Source: Alphaproteobacteria bacterium (GTDB lineage: Bacteria; Pseudomonadota; Alphaproteobacteria; UBA828). From it: a stretch of 12,617 nt of DNA. Position 1 is the stretch's first letter; every line of letters begins with the position of its first letter. A program made the translations under genes and the position numbers. Under the pieces are notes generated by a model. The model ran no database searches, had not been told where the DNA came from, and saw only the letters and a program-made list of their open reading frames with translations. Below, one piece after another: positions 1 through 6,744 of this stretch. The stretch is taken from NCBI GenBank assembly GCA_018668475.1, contig JABJCZ010000145.1, forward strand, positions 1 through 12,617. The letters run 5' to 3'.

Positions 1-419
1 CCAGCCACTGCCTTGAATCACTGGACCCGACTTTTGCTGAGGCCGTCAGGCCGGGCGATATTGTTGTCGCGGGCAGGAATTTTGGCGCTGGCTCCAGCCG
101 CGAGCAAGCGGCAGAAGTGCTCAAGGTCCTTGGGGTAGAGGCAATCCTTGCGCGTTCGTTTGCAGGTATCTTCTACCGGAATGCCTTTAACCTTGGCTTG
201 CCGGCGATTATTTGTCCGCAGACGGTTGGGATATCCGCAGGGGACCGGCTTTCGCTTGAGACCGAGGTGGGAATCGGGACCAATGAGACAACGGGGGGCA
301 CGCTCGTCATGGAGCCGGTGCCCCCTCATCTTGCGCAAATCGTGAAGGATGGCGGATTGATGGCGCATTTGAAGGCGCAACGTTCGCGCAATGTCACAGA
401 GGGTAATCATGAGCATTGA
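1..419 (+). CDS. LeuD-type dehydratase small subunit (aconitase swivel domain), 5' truncated
   Basis: The reading frame is open from base 3 to the TGA at 417-419 and runs off the left edge, leaving about 138 residues. It carries the swivel-domain signature NFGAGSSREQAAEVLK followed by AILARSFAGIFYRNAFNLGLP, the hallmark of the small subunit of isopropylmalate dehydratase, homoaconitase and 2,3-dimethylmalate dehydratase. In this family the small subunit pairs with a 4Fe-4S large subunit, probably encoded just upstream, to isomerise or dehydrate a hydroxy-acid. Canonical LeuD usually has GCGSSREHA; here it is GAGSSREQA, so leucine biosynthesis is less likely than a catabolic relative such as the dimethylmalate type. 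That reassignment is inference. The gene overlaps the following hydantoinase B gene by 11 bases, which points to translational coupling and a shared pathway. Confidence 0.85.
   Translation, partial: SHCLESLDPTFAEAVRPGDIVVAGRNFGAGSSREQAAEVLKVLGVEAILARSFAGIFYRNAFNLGLPAIICPQTVGISAGDRLSLETEVGIGTNETTGGTLVMEPVPPHLAQIVKDGGLMAHLKAQRSRNVTEGNHEH
398..403 (+). promoter_or_regulatory. Ribosome binding site deciding the hyuB start
   Basis: AGAGGG lies five bases before the ATG at 409. It lies inside the longer reading that would begin at 391, so it supports 409 as the true start, which also gives the usual family N-terminus MSIDPVTLAVLQGRL. Confidence 0.6.
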
Positions 420-2142
420 TCCGGTCACACTCGCGGTCCTTCAGGGTCGGTTGGAACAGATTGCCGACGAGATGGATGCGACGCTGTTTCGCAGCGCGTT
501 CAACCCGATTATTGCCGAGGCTCATGATGCCAGCCACGGCCTCTACGATGCCGAAACCGGCGAGACCCTGGTGCAAGGCAAGACGGGTTTGCCGATATTT
601 GTTGGTGCCATGTCATTCGCGGTCAAAAGCGTGATTGATCACGTGGCGCGGCAGGGCGAGACGCTTTCGCCCGGCGATATTTACATTTTCAACGATCCCT
701 ATGACGGTGGCACCCACCTGTCAGACTTCAAACTGGTGCGGCCGGTGTTCCGGTCGGGGCGGGTGTATTGTTTTCTGGCATCGGTTGGCCATTGGCACGA
801 TGTCGGCGGCAACGTGCCGGGCAACTACAATCCGGTCGCCACAGAAAGTTTTCAGGAAGGCATGTTGATACCGCCGGTTCGGCTGTTCGTCGCCGGCGAG
901 TTGCAGCGCGATATTGTCGCAATACTTCAGGCCAATTCGCGACTGCCGACCAGCTTGTATGGCGATCTCAACGGCCAGATCAATGCGCTGGACTTAGGCG
1001 AGCGACGGCTACAGGAGCTGCTCGACGAGTATGGCGACATCACCGTCGCGGCAACCATGAACGAGTTGCAGGCACGGGCCGGTGGCATGATGTCGACCCA
1101 TATTTCCGAGTTGCCGGACGGTGTTTTTAGTGCCACCGACTACCTCGATAATGACGGAATTGTTGATGAGCCGCTGACCATTGGCCTCGATATCGCGATT
1201 ACCGATGGCCGCATGACGCTTGATTTTTCGCGCACCGCGAGCGCCTGCGCCGGCCCGGTCAACATCGCCCGGTCCACTGCTATTGCATCAGTATATGTGG
1301 CGCTCAAGCATGTCTTTCCTGATGTGCCAGCCAATGCAGGTGTATTGCGCCCGATCGACTTCATCATTCCGGATGGCTCGTTGCTGGCGGCTGAGGCCCC
1401 CAAACCTGTAGGTGGCTACACGGAAACTGTTTTGCGGGTGATCGACACCGTCTTTGTGGCGCTCTCCAAAGCGGCTCCTGAGCGCACGAGTGGCTGCGCC
1501 TATGGCACGATCAACGCACTGTCCCTCGCCGGGCACCGCCGGGATGGCCGCCGCTGGGTGATGTTTTCCTTTTACGGCGGCGGCCACGGCGGACATGTGG
1601 ACGGCGATGGTCTGAACCACGGCAATGCGCCGATTTCCATGGCAACCATCCCGCCGCTCGAAATCCTTGAGGCCGCCTATCCAGTGCGCTTTACCGAATG
1701 GGCATTGCGACCTGATAGCGGCGGCCCTGGCGAGCAACGCGGGGGCTGCGGCGCGATTTACGAGATTGAGCTGCTCGAAGAGCAGGCGGATGCTTTTCTG
1801 TTCGGTGAGCGGGGACGCTTTGCACCACCTGGCGTGGCTGGTGGCGGATCGGCGGCGCTCAACAAATTCGAGTATCCCGTCGATGGTGTGCCGGTGACGC
1901 CGCCCATGTCGTCCAAAATGGTCGGTATGAATCTCGTGAAGGGTGAGCGGGTGCGGCTCGAGACCCCCGGCGGTGGCGGCTACGGGCCAGCGACAGCGCG
2001 GGCGCCCGAGAAAGTGGCGGAAGATGTGCGACTTGGCTATATCAGCGTTGTATCCGCGCAACGCGACTACGCGGTGGTCGTGGACGAGGCTGGCGTCGTG
2101 GATGCGCCTGCGACCCAGGCACTCAGGGATCCGGCTTTATGA
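409..2142 (+). CDS. hyuB: Hydantoinase B / N-methylhydantoinase beta-type subunit (HyuB)
   Basis: This 577-residue protein is of usual length for the HyuB family, which partners with HyuA in ATP-dependent opening of hydantoins, 5-oxoproline or lactams, and is related to an acetone carboxylase subunit. Visible family marks are the N-terminal DPVTLAVLQGRLEQIADEM, the EAHDASHGLYDAETG segment around residues 37-51, NDPYDGGTHLSDF at residues 95-107, GHWHDVGGNVPG near 128-138, and the C-terminal glycine run ETPGGGGYGPA followed by the DVRLGYIS...QRDYAVVVD tail. The His and Asp residues in these segments are in the places expected for metal ligands. The start at 409 is preferred over 391 because of its ribosome binding site. 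The gene overlaps the dehydratase gene upstream and hyuA downstream, so subunits should be made together. The true substrate is unknown; hydantoin is only the family name. Confidence 0.93.
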   Translation: MSIDPVTLAVLQGRLEQIADEMDATLFRSAFNPIIAEAHDASHGLYDAETGETLVQGKTGLPIFVGAMSFAVKSVIDHVARQGETLSPGDIYIFNDPYDGGTHLSDFKLVRPVFRSGRVYCFLASVGHWHDVGGNVPGNYNPVATESFQEGMLIPPVRLFVAGELQRDIVAILQANSRLPTSLYGDLNGQINALDLGERRLQELLDEYGDITVAATMNELQARAGGMMSTHISELPDGVFSATDYLDNDGIVDEPLTIGLDIAITDGRMTLDFSRTASACAGPVNIARSTAIASVYVALKHVFPDVPANAGVLRPIDFIIPDGSLLAAEAPKPVGGYTETVLRVIDTVFVALSKAAPERTSGCAYGTINALSLAGHRRDGRRWVMFSFYGGGHGGHVDGDGLNHGNAPISMATIPPLEILEAAYPVRFTEWALRPDSGGPGEQRGGCGAIYEIELLEEQADAFLFGERGRFAPPGVAGGGSAALNKFEYPVDGVPVTPPMSSKMVGMNLVKGERVRLETPGGGGYGPATARAPEKVAEDVRLGYISVVSAQRDYAVVVDEAGVVDAPATQALRDPAL

Positions 2143-4205
2143 GTGCGGGCGCGAACAAGGGGCTGATTGCTGGCATTGATGTTGGTGGCACATTTACCGA
2201 TGTCTTCGTGCTCGACCAGTCGAGCGGCGAATACCTGACGGGCAAGGTGCCCTCGCGCCGCGATGATCCGGCTGCCGCTGTCGCCGACGGTCTATCCACA
2301 TTGCTGGCGGATATGGGGGCGCTGAAAACTGTCGTTCACGGCACCACCGTCGGCACCAACGCGCTACTGGAGCGGCGCGGGGCGCGAACCGGCATTATCA
2401 CGACGCGGGGCTTTCGCGATGTGCTCGAGATGCGCCGGCGCGACCGGCCGGCGACGTGGGGTCTGCGAGGCAGCTTTGAGCCAGTTGTGCCGCGCGATCG
2501 TCGGATTGAGGTGGTTGAGCGCGTGCTGGCAGACGGCACCGTGCTGGAGGCCGTCGATCCGGACGCGGTGCGCGCTGCCGCCCGTCATCTGCTCGACCTT
2601 GGTGCGGAGGCGCTGTGTATCTTTTTTGTCAATTCCTACGCGAACGACGCCAATGAGCGTGCTGCGCTGGATGCCGTCCGTGAGGTCTGGCCAAACGATC
2701 ATGTGACGTCTGCTGCGAGTATCTTGTCTGAGATCCGCGAGTTCGAGCGCTGCTCCACAGGCGCCCTCAACGCCTATCTGCAACCTGTCGTCGGCGCCTA
2801 TCTCGCGCGCCTGCAGGGGACGCTGCATAGCAACGGGTTTGCCGGTAAAACATTCATCGTTCAGTCAAACGGTGGCGCGATGTCGGTGGAGCAAGCGCAG
2901 GCAGTGCCGGTCAAGACGGCGTTGTCCGGGCCGGCGGCCGGCGTGGTGGCGGCGGCGCGCATCGCGGGCGCCGCGGGGTATGCCAACGTGATTACCTGCG
3001 ATATGGGCGGCACCAGCTTTGACGTGTCGCTGGTGGCTGATGGCCAAAGCGCTCTGGCGGCGCAGACGGCAGTAGATTTCGGCATGGTCATTCGCTCGCC
3101 GATGATCGAGATCAACACAATCGGTGCTGGCGGCGGCTCTATCGCCTGGGTTGACCGCGCCGGTTTGCTGCAAATCGGGCCAGAGAGCGCCGGCGCGGAC
3201 CCTGGCCCAGCCTGTTATGGCAAGGGCAACGAGCGGCCTACGGTTACCGACGCCAACCTTGTGCTTGGTCGGATCAATGCGGACCGGCCAATTGGCGGGG
3301 CATTGGAGACACTGGATGAAAACGCGGCGCGCGCGGCGCTGGATGGGCATGTCGCGGGCCCGCTTGGTCTTGATCCGATGGCGGCGGCGGAAGCGGTCAT
3401 CCGTGTAGCCAATGCGCGAATGGCCGGGGCAATTCGATTGGTCTCGATTGAACGGGGGCATGACCCACGCAATTTTGTTGCCATGCCATTTGGTGGTGGC
3501 GGCGCGTTGCACATTGGTGCCTTGATCCGCGACGTCGGGCTCGCCAGCGCTCTTGTACCGCGCTTTCCTGGTGTGACCAGCGCGCTGGGATGTTTGATGG
3601 CCGATATGCGGCATGACCGCGTAAACACCCTCAATGTTGCGCTGGATGATGTCGATCCTGCCCTTGTCGAGGCCGATATGCGCCACACCATGGCAGAGGG
3701 CGAAACCATTTTGCGGCAGGGCGGGATGCTCCTCGATCGTATCGAGGGAGAGTTCACTCTCGATATGCTCTATGCCGGCCAGACCCATACCGTGAGTGTG
3801 CCGATCTCGCTGGGGGAGGCGGGCGGGTTGACGCGTGAGATTATCGCAGCGGCTTTTGATACTGCGTATACCCGCAGTTACGGGCGATTACTGGAGGGGA
3901 TCAGTCGGCGCATCGTAAGCTTGCGTTCCGCCGTCATCGGTCGCCGACCAGCAACTGACCTCTCGGTATTTGCGGCGCCTGTCGGCGGCTCGCTTGAAGA
4001 CGCCATCCTGGGCGAGCGAGATGTGTGGAGCGATGGCGGATGGCAACGTGCGATTATTTATGATCGCGCTGCGTTGCCCCGCGGCACCCGGGTCTTGGGG
4101 CCAGCCATTATCGAGCAACTCGATACAACCATCTTCATTGATCCTGGGCTTGCCGGCGAAATCGATCACTTTGGCAATGTGGTTATTCGCGAAGCAGCAG
4201 ATTGA
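2139..4205 (+). CDS. hyuA: Hydantoinase A / N-methylhydantoinase alpha-type ATPase subunit (HyuA)
   Basis: This 688-residue protein is the ATP-using partner of HyuB. Family members activate an amide, imide or carbonyl oxygen by phosphorylation before ring opening or carboxylation. It begins GIDVGGTFTDVFVLD, with the phosphate-binding DVGGTFTD at residues 14-21 (Hydantoinase_A N-terminal domain, about 9-190). The second nucleotide-fold half is marked by VQSNGGAMS (241-249), ALSGPAAGVV, CDMGGTSFDVSLV (287-299), GAGGGSIAWVD and ADPGPACYGKG. FGGGGALH near 451-458 and the C-terminal GPAIIEQLDTTIFIDPG complete the usual architecture. Nothing looks truncated. The ATG overlaps the hyuB stop as ATGA (2139-2142), and AGGGA at 2125-2129 is the likely ribosome binding site. 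N-methylhydantoinase, caprolactamase-like or 5-oxoprolinase-like activity are all possible; sequence alone does not choose among them. Confidence 0.93.
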   Translation: MSAGANKGLIAGIDVGGTFTDVFVLDQSSGEYLTGKVPSRRDDPAAAVADGLSTLLADMGALKTVVHGTTVGTNALLERRGARTGIITTRGFRDVLEMRRRDRPATWGLRGSFEPVVPRDRRIEVVERVLADGTVLEAVDPDAVRAAARHLLDLGAEALCIFFVNSYANDANERAALDAVREVWPNDHVTSAASILSEIREFERCSTGALNAYLQPVVGAYLARLQGTLHSNGFAGKTFIVQSNGGAMSVEQAQAVPVKTALSGPAAGVVAAARIAGAAGYANVITCDMGGTSFDVSLVADGQSALAAQTAVDFGMVIRSPMIEINTIGAGGGSIAWVDRAGLLQIGPESAGADPGPACYGKGNERPTVTDANLVLGRINADRPIGGALETLDENAARAALDGHVAGPLGLDPMAAAEAVIRVANARMAGAIRLVSIERGHDPRNFVAMPFGGGGALHIGALIRDVGLASALVPRFPGVTSALGCLMADMRHDRVNTLNVALDDVDPALVEADMRHTMAEGETILRQGGMLLDRIEGEFTLDMLYAGQTHTVSVPISLGEAGGLTREIIAAAFDTAYTRSYGRLLEGISRRIVSLRSAVIGRRPATDLSVFAAPVGGSLEDAILGERDVWSDGGWQRAIIYDRAALPRGTRVLGPAIIEQLDTTIFIDPGLAGEIDHFGNVVIREAAD

Positions 4206-4357
4206 GCGACAGGTGTTACGCGTTTGTTCCGTGACAATATGCGCGGACACGAATTCCCCAAGGCTCTTTTTCGTCGCGCAACTTTGACATATGCTCCGCT
4301 CCGAAATTTGAGCCCCGGCGTATTGTGCGCGGGCGTTAATAATCTGGGAGAGACGGT
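4206..4357 (+). other. Intergenic spacer between hyuA and the hydrolase gene
   Basis: This 152-base stretch holds no convincing gene. I see no GC hairpin followed by a T run, so readthrough from hyuA is possible. A perfect TTGACA hexamer occurs at 4284-4289, but no good -10 hexamer stands 16-18 bases downstream, so an internal promoter is only a weak possibility. TTGT-N6-ACAA at 4229-4242 is a small inverted repeat of unknown meaning. Confidence 0.4.
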
Positions 4358-5191
4358 ATGCCGAAGGTGCAAGCCAACGGAATTGATCTTTATTACGAAC
4401 TTATGGGCAAGGGTGAGCCTTTGGCGCTCATCGGCGGGTCGCTGTTCGGGCGACAGAATTTTGGCATGGTGTGGGAGGGGCTCGCCAAGCACTTCCAGCT
4501 CATCTCCTATGACCAGCGCGGCTACGGTCTGTCTGATCGGCCTCTCCAGGCCTATGACCTTGATCTTTGGGCGGATGACCTTGCCGCACTTCTTGACGCG
4601 CTGAAGATTGATCGCTGCCATGTGATGGGAACCTCGGCAGGCGGTATGATTGCGCTCAAGTTTGCTGCGAAATACCCCGACCGGTGCATTGGTGTGGTCA
4701 GCGATTGCGCGTTCGCCAAGTGCGATACCATGCGCAAGATCATGTTCCGTACCTGGCGGCATATGGCGACCAGCTGGGGCTGTAGCCCGGAATTCGCGGA
4801 TCACGTGATTACACAGGCTGTTGGCGCGGAGTTTCTTGATGGGCCACAGGGCAAGAAAGTTGTTGAAATGGTGCGGACGGTCGTCGGCATGAATTCACCG
4901 GAAACGGTGGTTCAGGCGTGTCTCGCCATGGAGAAAATGGACCTGCGCAAGGACATCAAGAAGATCAAGAATCCGACCATGGTCATCACGGCCCGCAAAG
5001 ACATGCTGACGCCCATGACGACCGGAAAAACCGGGGCGGGCGCCCAATGGGTTGCCGACAACCTCAAGGGCTGCGAGCTCAAGGTCTATGACAACATCGG
5101 TCATGCCGATCTGGTGGAATGCCCAGATGAGACAATTGCTGCCACGGTCAAGTTCCTGAAGCGGGCCAAGAAGAAGATGGCCAAAAAATAG
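4358..5191 (+). CDS. Alpha/beta hydrolase, 3-oxoadipate enol-lactonase-like fold
   Basis: This 277-residue cytosolic protein has the alpha/beta hydrolase pattern: strand and turn LALIGGSLFG (residues 22-31), SYDQRGYGLSDRP (50-62), the nucleophile elbow MGTSAGGMIA with Ser93, the acid region VITARKDMLTP with Asp215, and NIGHADLVE with His249. A complete Ser-Asp-His triad is therefore present, so an esterase, lactonase or C-C/C-N hydrolase activity is likely. The usual HG oxyanion-turn is IGGS here, as in some enol-lactonase relatives. The C-terminus ends in a lysine-rich tail (KFLKRAKKKMAKK). GGGAG at 4346-4350 is seven bases from the ATG and supports the start. It stands alone between the 152-base gap and a strong terminator; it could act on the ring-opened product of HyuBA, which is inference. 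Confidence 0.88.
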   Translation: MPKVQANGIDLYYELMGKGEPLALIGGSLFGRQNFGMVWEGLAKHFQLISYDQRGYGLSDRPLQAYDLDLWADDLAALLDALKIDRCHVMGTSAGGMIALKFAAKYPDRCIGVVSDCAFAKCDTMRKIMFRTWRHMATSWGCSPEFADHVITQAVGAEFLDGPQGKKVVEMVRTVVGMNSPETVVQACLAMEKMDLRKDIKKIKNPTMVITARKDMLTPMTTGKTGAGAQWVADNLKGCELKVYDNIGHADLVECPDETIAATVKFLKRAKKKMAKK

Positions 5192-5228
5192 GCTGGAAAT
5201 CTGACCAAGAGTTCAGGATGACAACATG

Positions 5229-5259
5229 AAACCCCCGGGCGGCAACGCCCGGGGGTTTT
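5229..5259 (+). terminator. Intrinsic (Rho-independent) terminator after the hydrolase gene
   Basis: CCCCCGGGC at 5232-5240 pairs perfectly with GCCCGGGGG at 5247-5255. A further G-C pair (5241/5246) closes a GCAA tetraloop of the stable GNRA class, and AAA before the stem pairs with the first three of four T residues after it. The T run is short, but the stem is very strong. It ends the hyuBA-hydrolase transcription unit and insulates the next operon. Confidence 0.88.
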
Positions 5260-5261
5260 GC

Positions 5262-5307
5262 GTATTTGACCGGAACAATTTTGTGTATTTGTCCGGACCA
5301 TATTTGT
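5262..5307 (+). repeat. Two abutting 23-base imperfect direct repeats, likely operator
   Basis: Copy 1 occupies 5262-5284 and copy 2 occupies 5285-5307 with no gap. They agree at 19 of 23 positions: both start GTATTTG, share CCGGA at repeat positions 9-13 and end TTTGT. Copy 2 contains the perfect palindrome GTCCGGAC (5291-5298). An extra partial copy, TATTTGTC, follows at 5301-5308. Tandem sites of this size placed between a terminator and a gene start are typical of a regulator binding array; short TTGTCC-type palindromes are reminiscent of GntR/FadR-family operators, but no regulator gene is in the window. TTGACG at 5309-5314 could be a -35 hexamer, though no clear -10 follows. Confidence 0.6.
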
Positions 5308-5377
5308 CTTGACGGCAGCCCTCTCTAATGTGCGAAATCAATCTGTGGAATTAAGGACGGTACCTGCGTGATGAGAA

Positions 5378-5393
5378 CTTCCTCATAAGGAAG
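5378..5393 (+). promoter_or_regulatory. Small hairpin covering an alternative ribosome binding site
   Basis: CTTCCT (5378-5383) pairs with AGGAAG (5388-5393) around a CATA loop. The right arm contains most of the AAGGA that would serve an ATG at 5396. The hairpin would hide that site, which weakens 5396 as a start and favours the ATG at 5414, preceded by GGGAG at 5405-5409. The stem is only six pairs, so a regulatory role is uncertain. Confidence 0.35.
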
Positions 5394-5413
5394 CCATGCG
5401 TAAAGGGAGAGGG

Positions 5414-6637
5414 ATGGATCTGCTACTCACGAATGCACGTGTCGCTGGCGGCGATGGCGCGCTGGTTGATGTCGCAATAGATGCGGGTCGGGTCGCGGCT
5501 ATCGCGCCGGATTCGGGCATCAGCGCCGATACAATTGACCTCGGCGGTCGACTGATTTCTCCTGGCTTTATTGAGACTCACATCCATCTCGACAAAGCGT
5601 GCATTCTTGATCGATGCAGCGCGAAGCGCGGTGACCTGGAAGAAGCCATTGGCGAAGTTTCTGCCGCCAAAAAGGGTTTCACGCCGGAGGATGTTGCTGT
5701 CCGGGCGCGCAACGTTATCGAGAAAGCAATTTCCCACGGCACCACGCACATGCGAACCCACCTGGAAGTTGATCCGGTCATCGGGTTGCGGGGCCTCAAC
5801 GGAATTTTTCCCCTCATAGAAGAATACCGCTGGGCCATCGACATTGAGGTCTGCGTGTTTCCGCAGGAAGGCCTGTTGAACAATCCCGGCACCGACGAGC
5901 TGATGGTCGAGGGGCTGAAAATGGGCGCGCGCGCGGTTGGTGCTGCGCCTTATACGGACAGTGATCCGCATGGCCAGATTGATCGCGTGTTTGAAATGGC
6001 ACGGGAATTCGATGTGCCGATTGATATGCATCTCGATTTTGGCGACACAGCGGATGAGTTGGATGTCGACTACGTTTGCCGATTAACCGACCAGTTCGGT
6101 TGGGGTGGGCGAGTGACCGTGGGTCATGTGACCAAATTGTCGGCTGCAACGCCTGATCACATGGCGGCCGTTGGCAAGCGCATGGCAGATGCCGGTGTGG
6201 CGCTCACGGTATTGCCGTCAACTGACTTGTTTCTGATGGGGCGTGATGATGAGCGTAATATCAGGCGCGGCGTTACAGCGGCGCATCGTCTGCTGCCGCT
6301 CGGCGTCAATTGCTCGTTATCGACCAATAATGTGCTCAATCCCTTTACGCCGTTTGGCGATTGTTCGCTGCTGCGCATGGCCAACCTCTATGCCAACATT
6401 TGCCATGTGGGCGCAGCGGCCCAGGTGCGAGATTGTTTTGACATGGTAACGAGCCGCTCGGCCCGAATTCTGGGTCTTGAGCAGCATGCCGTTGAGGTTG
6501 GTGCCGCGGCTGATCTGGTGGTAATCGATGCGAAAAATACTGAGGCGGCAGTGGCCGAACTGGCCGTGCCGTTATATGGTTTTAAGAATGGGAGAATGAC
6601 GTTCCGCCGTGAGCCGGTGGAATTGATGAGCCCGTAA
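5414..6637 (+). CDS. Cytosine-deaminase-like amidohydrolase with altered metal site
   Basis: The 407-residue product has the amidohydrolase beta-sandwich start (MDLLLTNARVAGGDG), the metal-binding HxH in ETHIHLDK (His56, His58), His206 in DMHLDF, His238 in TVGHVTKL and the closing sandwich segment GAAADLVVIDA. Layout and length match the cytosine/creatinine deaminase and isopropylammelide hydrolase branch, which hydrolyses C-N bonds of nitrogen rings. The conserved block that reads HDDVFDPWYPLG in E. coli CodA is TNNVLNPFTPFG here, so the metal-binding Asp is Asn305, and the CodA HCDE motif is HLDF, so the catalytic Glu is Phe209. Either a divergent but active subfamily or a changed reaction is possible. 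Start 5414 is chosen because GGGAG lies four bases upstream and the family N-terminus fits; 5396 (adding MRKGRG) is the alternative. It is first in the operon downstream of the repeat array. Confidence 0.85.
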   Translation: MDLLLTNARVAGGDGALVDVAIDAGRVAAIAPDSGISADTIDLGGRLISPGFIETHIHLDKACILDRCSAKRGDLEEAIGEVSAAKKGFTPEDVAVRARNVIEKAISHGTTHMRTHLEVDPVIGLRGLNGIFPLIEEYRWAIDIEVCVFPQEGLLNNPGTDELMVEGLKMGARAVGAAPYTDSDPHGQIDRVFEMAREFDVPIDMHLDFGDTADELDVDYVCRLTDQFGWGGRVTVGHVTKLSAATPDHMAAVGKRMADAGVALTVLPSTDLFLMGRDDERNIRRGVTAAHRLLPLGVNCSLSTNNVLNPFTPFGDCSLLRMANLYANICHVGAAAQVRDCFDMVTSRSARILGLEQHAVEVGAAADLVVIDAKNTEAAVAELAVPLYGFKNGRMTFRREPVELMSP

Positions 6638-6701
6638 ATTGCGCGGGCCGGTTGCTGTCGGGGAGCAGGTGTTTTTCCCCGGAATGGACGAAACCTGAAA
6701 A

Positions 6702-6712
6702 TTGTCCGGTCA
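6702..6712 (+). promoter_or_regulatory. Third copy of the TTGTCCGG operator-like core
   Basis: TTGTCCGGTCA lies 32 bases before the solute-binding protein start. Its first eight bases equal the core of repeat copy 2 (5289-5296). It can be read as TG-N-CCGG-N-CA. A second regulated entry point, or attenuation before the transporter genes, would fit, but an eight-base match alone is weak. Confidence 0.3.
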
Positions 6713-6744
6713 TGAGGCCGGGCGAATTAACAAGGGAGAATGCT

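Noticed and set aside
1288..2061. A 257-codon open frame on the - strand inside hyuB
   Set aside because: It lies fully opposite a well-conserved gene, has no family features, and its composition is that of a GC-rich antisense shadow.
2865..3788. A 307-codon open frame on the - strand inside hyuA
   Set aside because: No recognisable domain, rich in Arg and His as expected for antisense frames, and opposite conserved HyuA motifs.
4284..4312. Perfect TTGACA as a promoter for the hydrolase gene
   Set aside because: No acceptable -10 hexamer is found at 16-18 bases spacing, so it is noted only as a weak possibility.
5309..5329. TTGACG with TCTAAT as a promoter for the amidohydrolase operon
   Set aside because: The spacing between the hexamers is nine bases, too short for a sigma-70 promoter.
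6659..6681. Hairpin CGGGGA/TCCCCG after the amidohydrolase as a terminator
   Set aside because: Only six pairs with an 11-base loop, and the T run lies in the loop instead of after the stem.
6652..6744. N-terminal extension of the solute-binding protein from an upstream ATG
   Set aside because: It would place the twin-arginine motif more than 40 residues inside the protein, while the ATG at 6745 has a good ribosome binding site.
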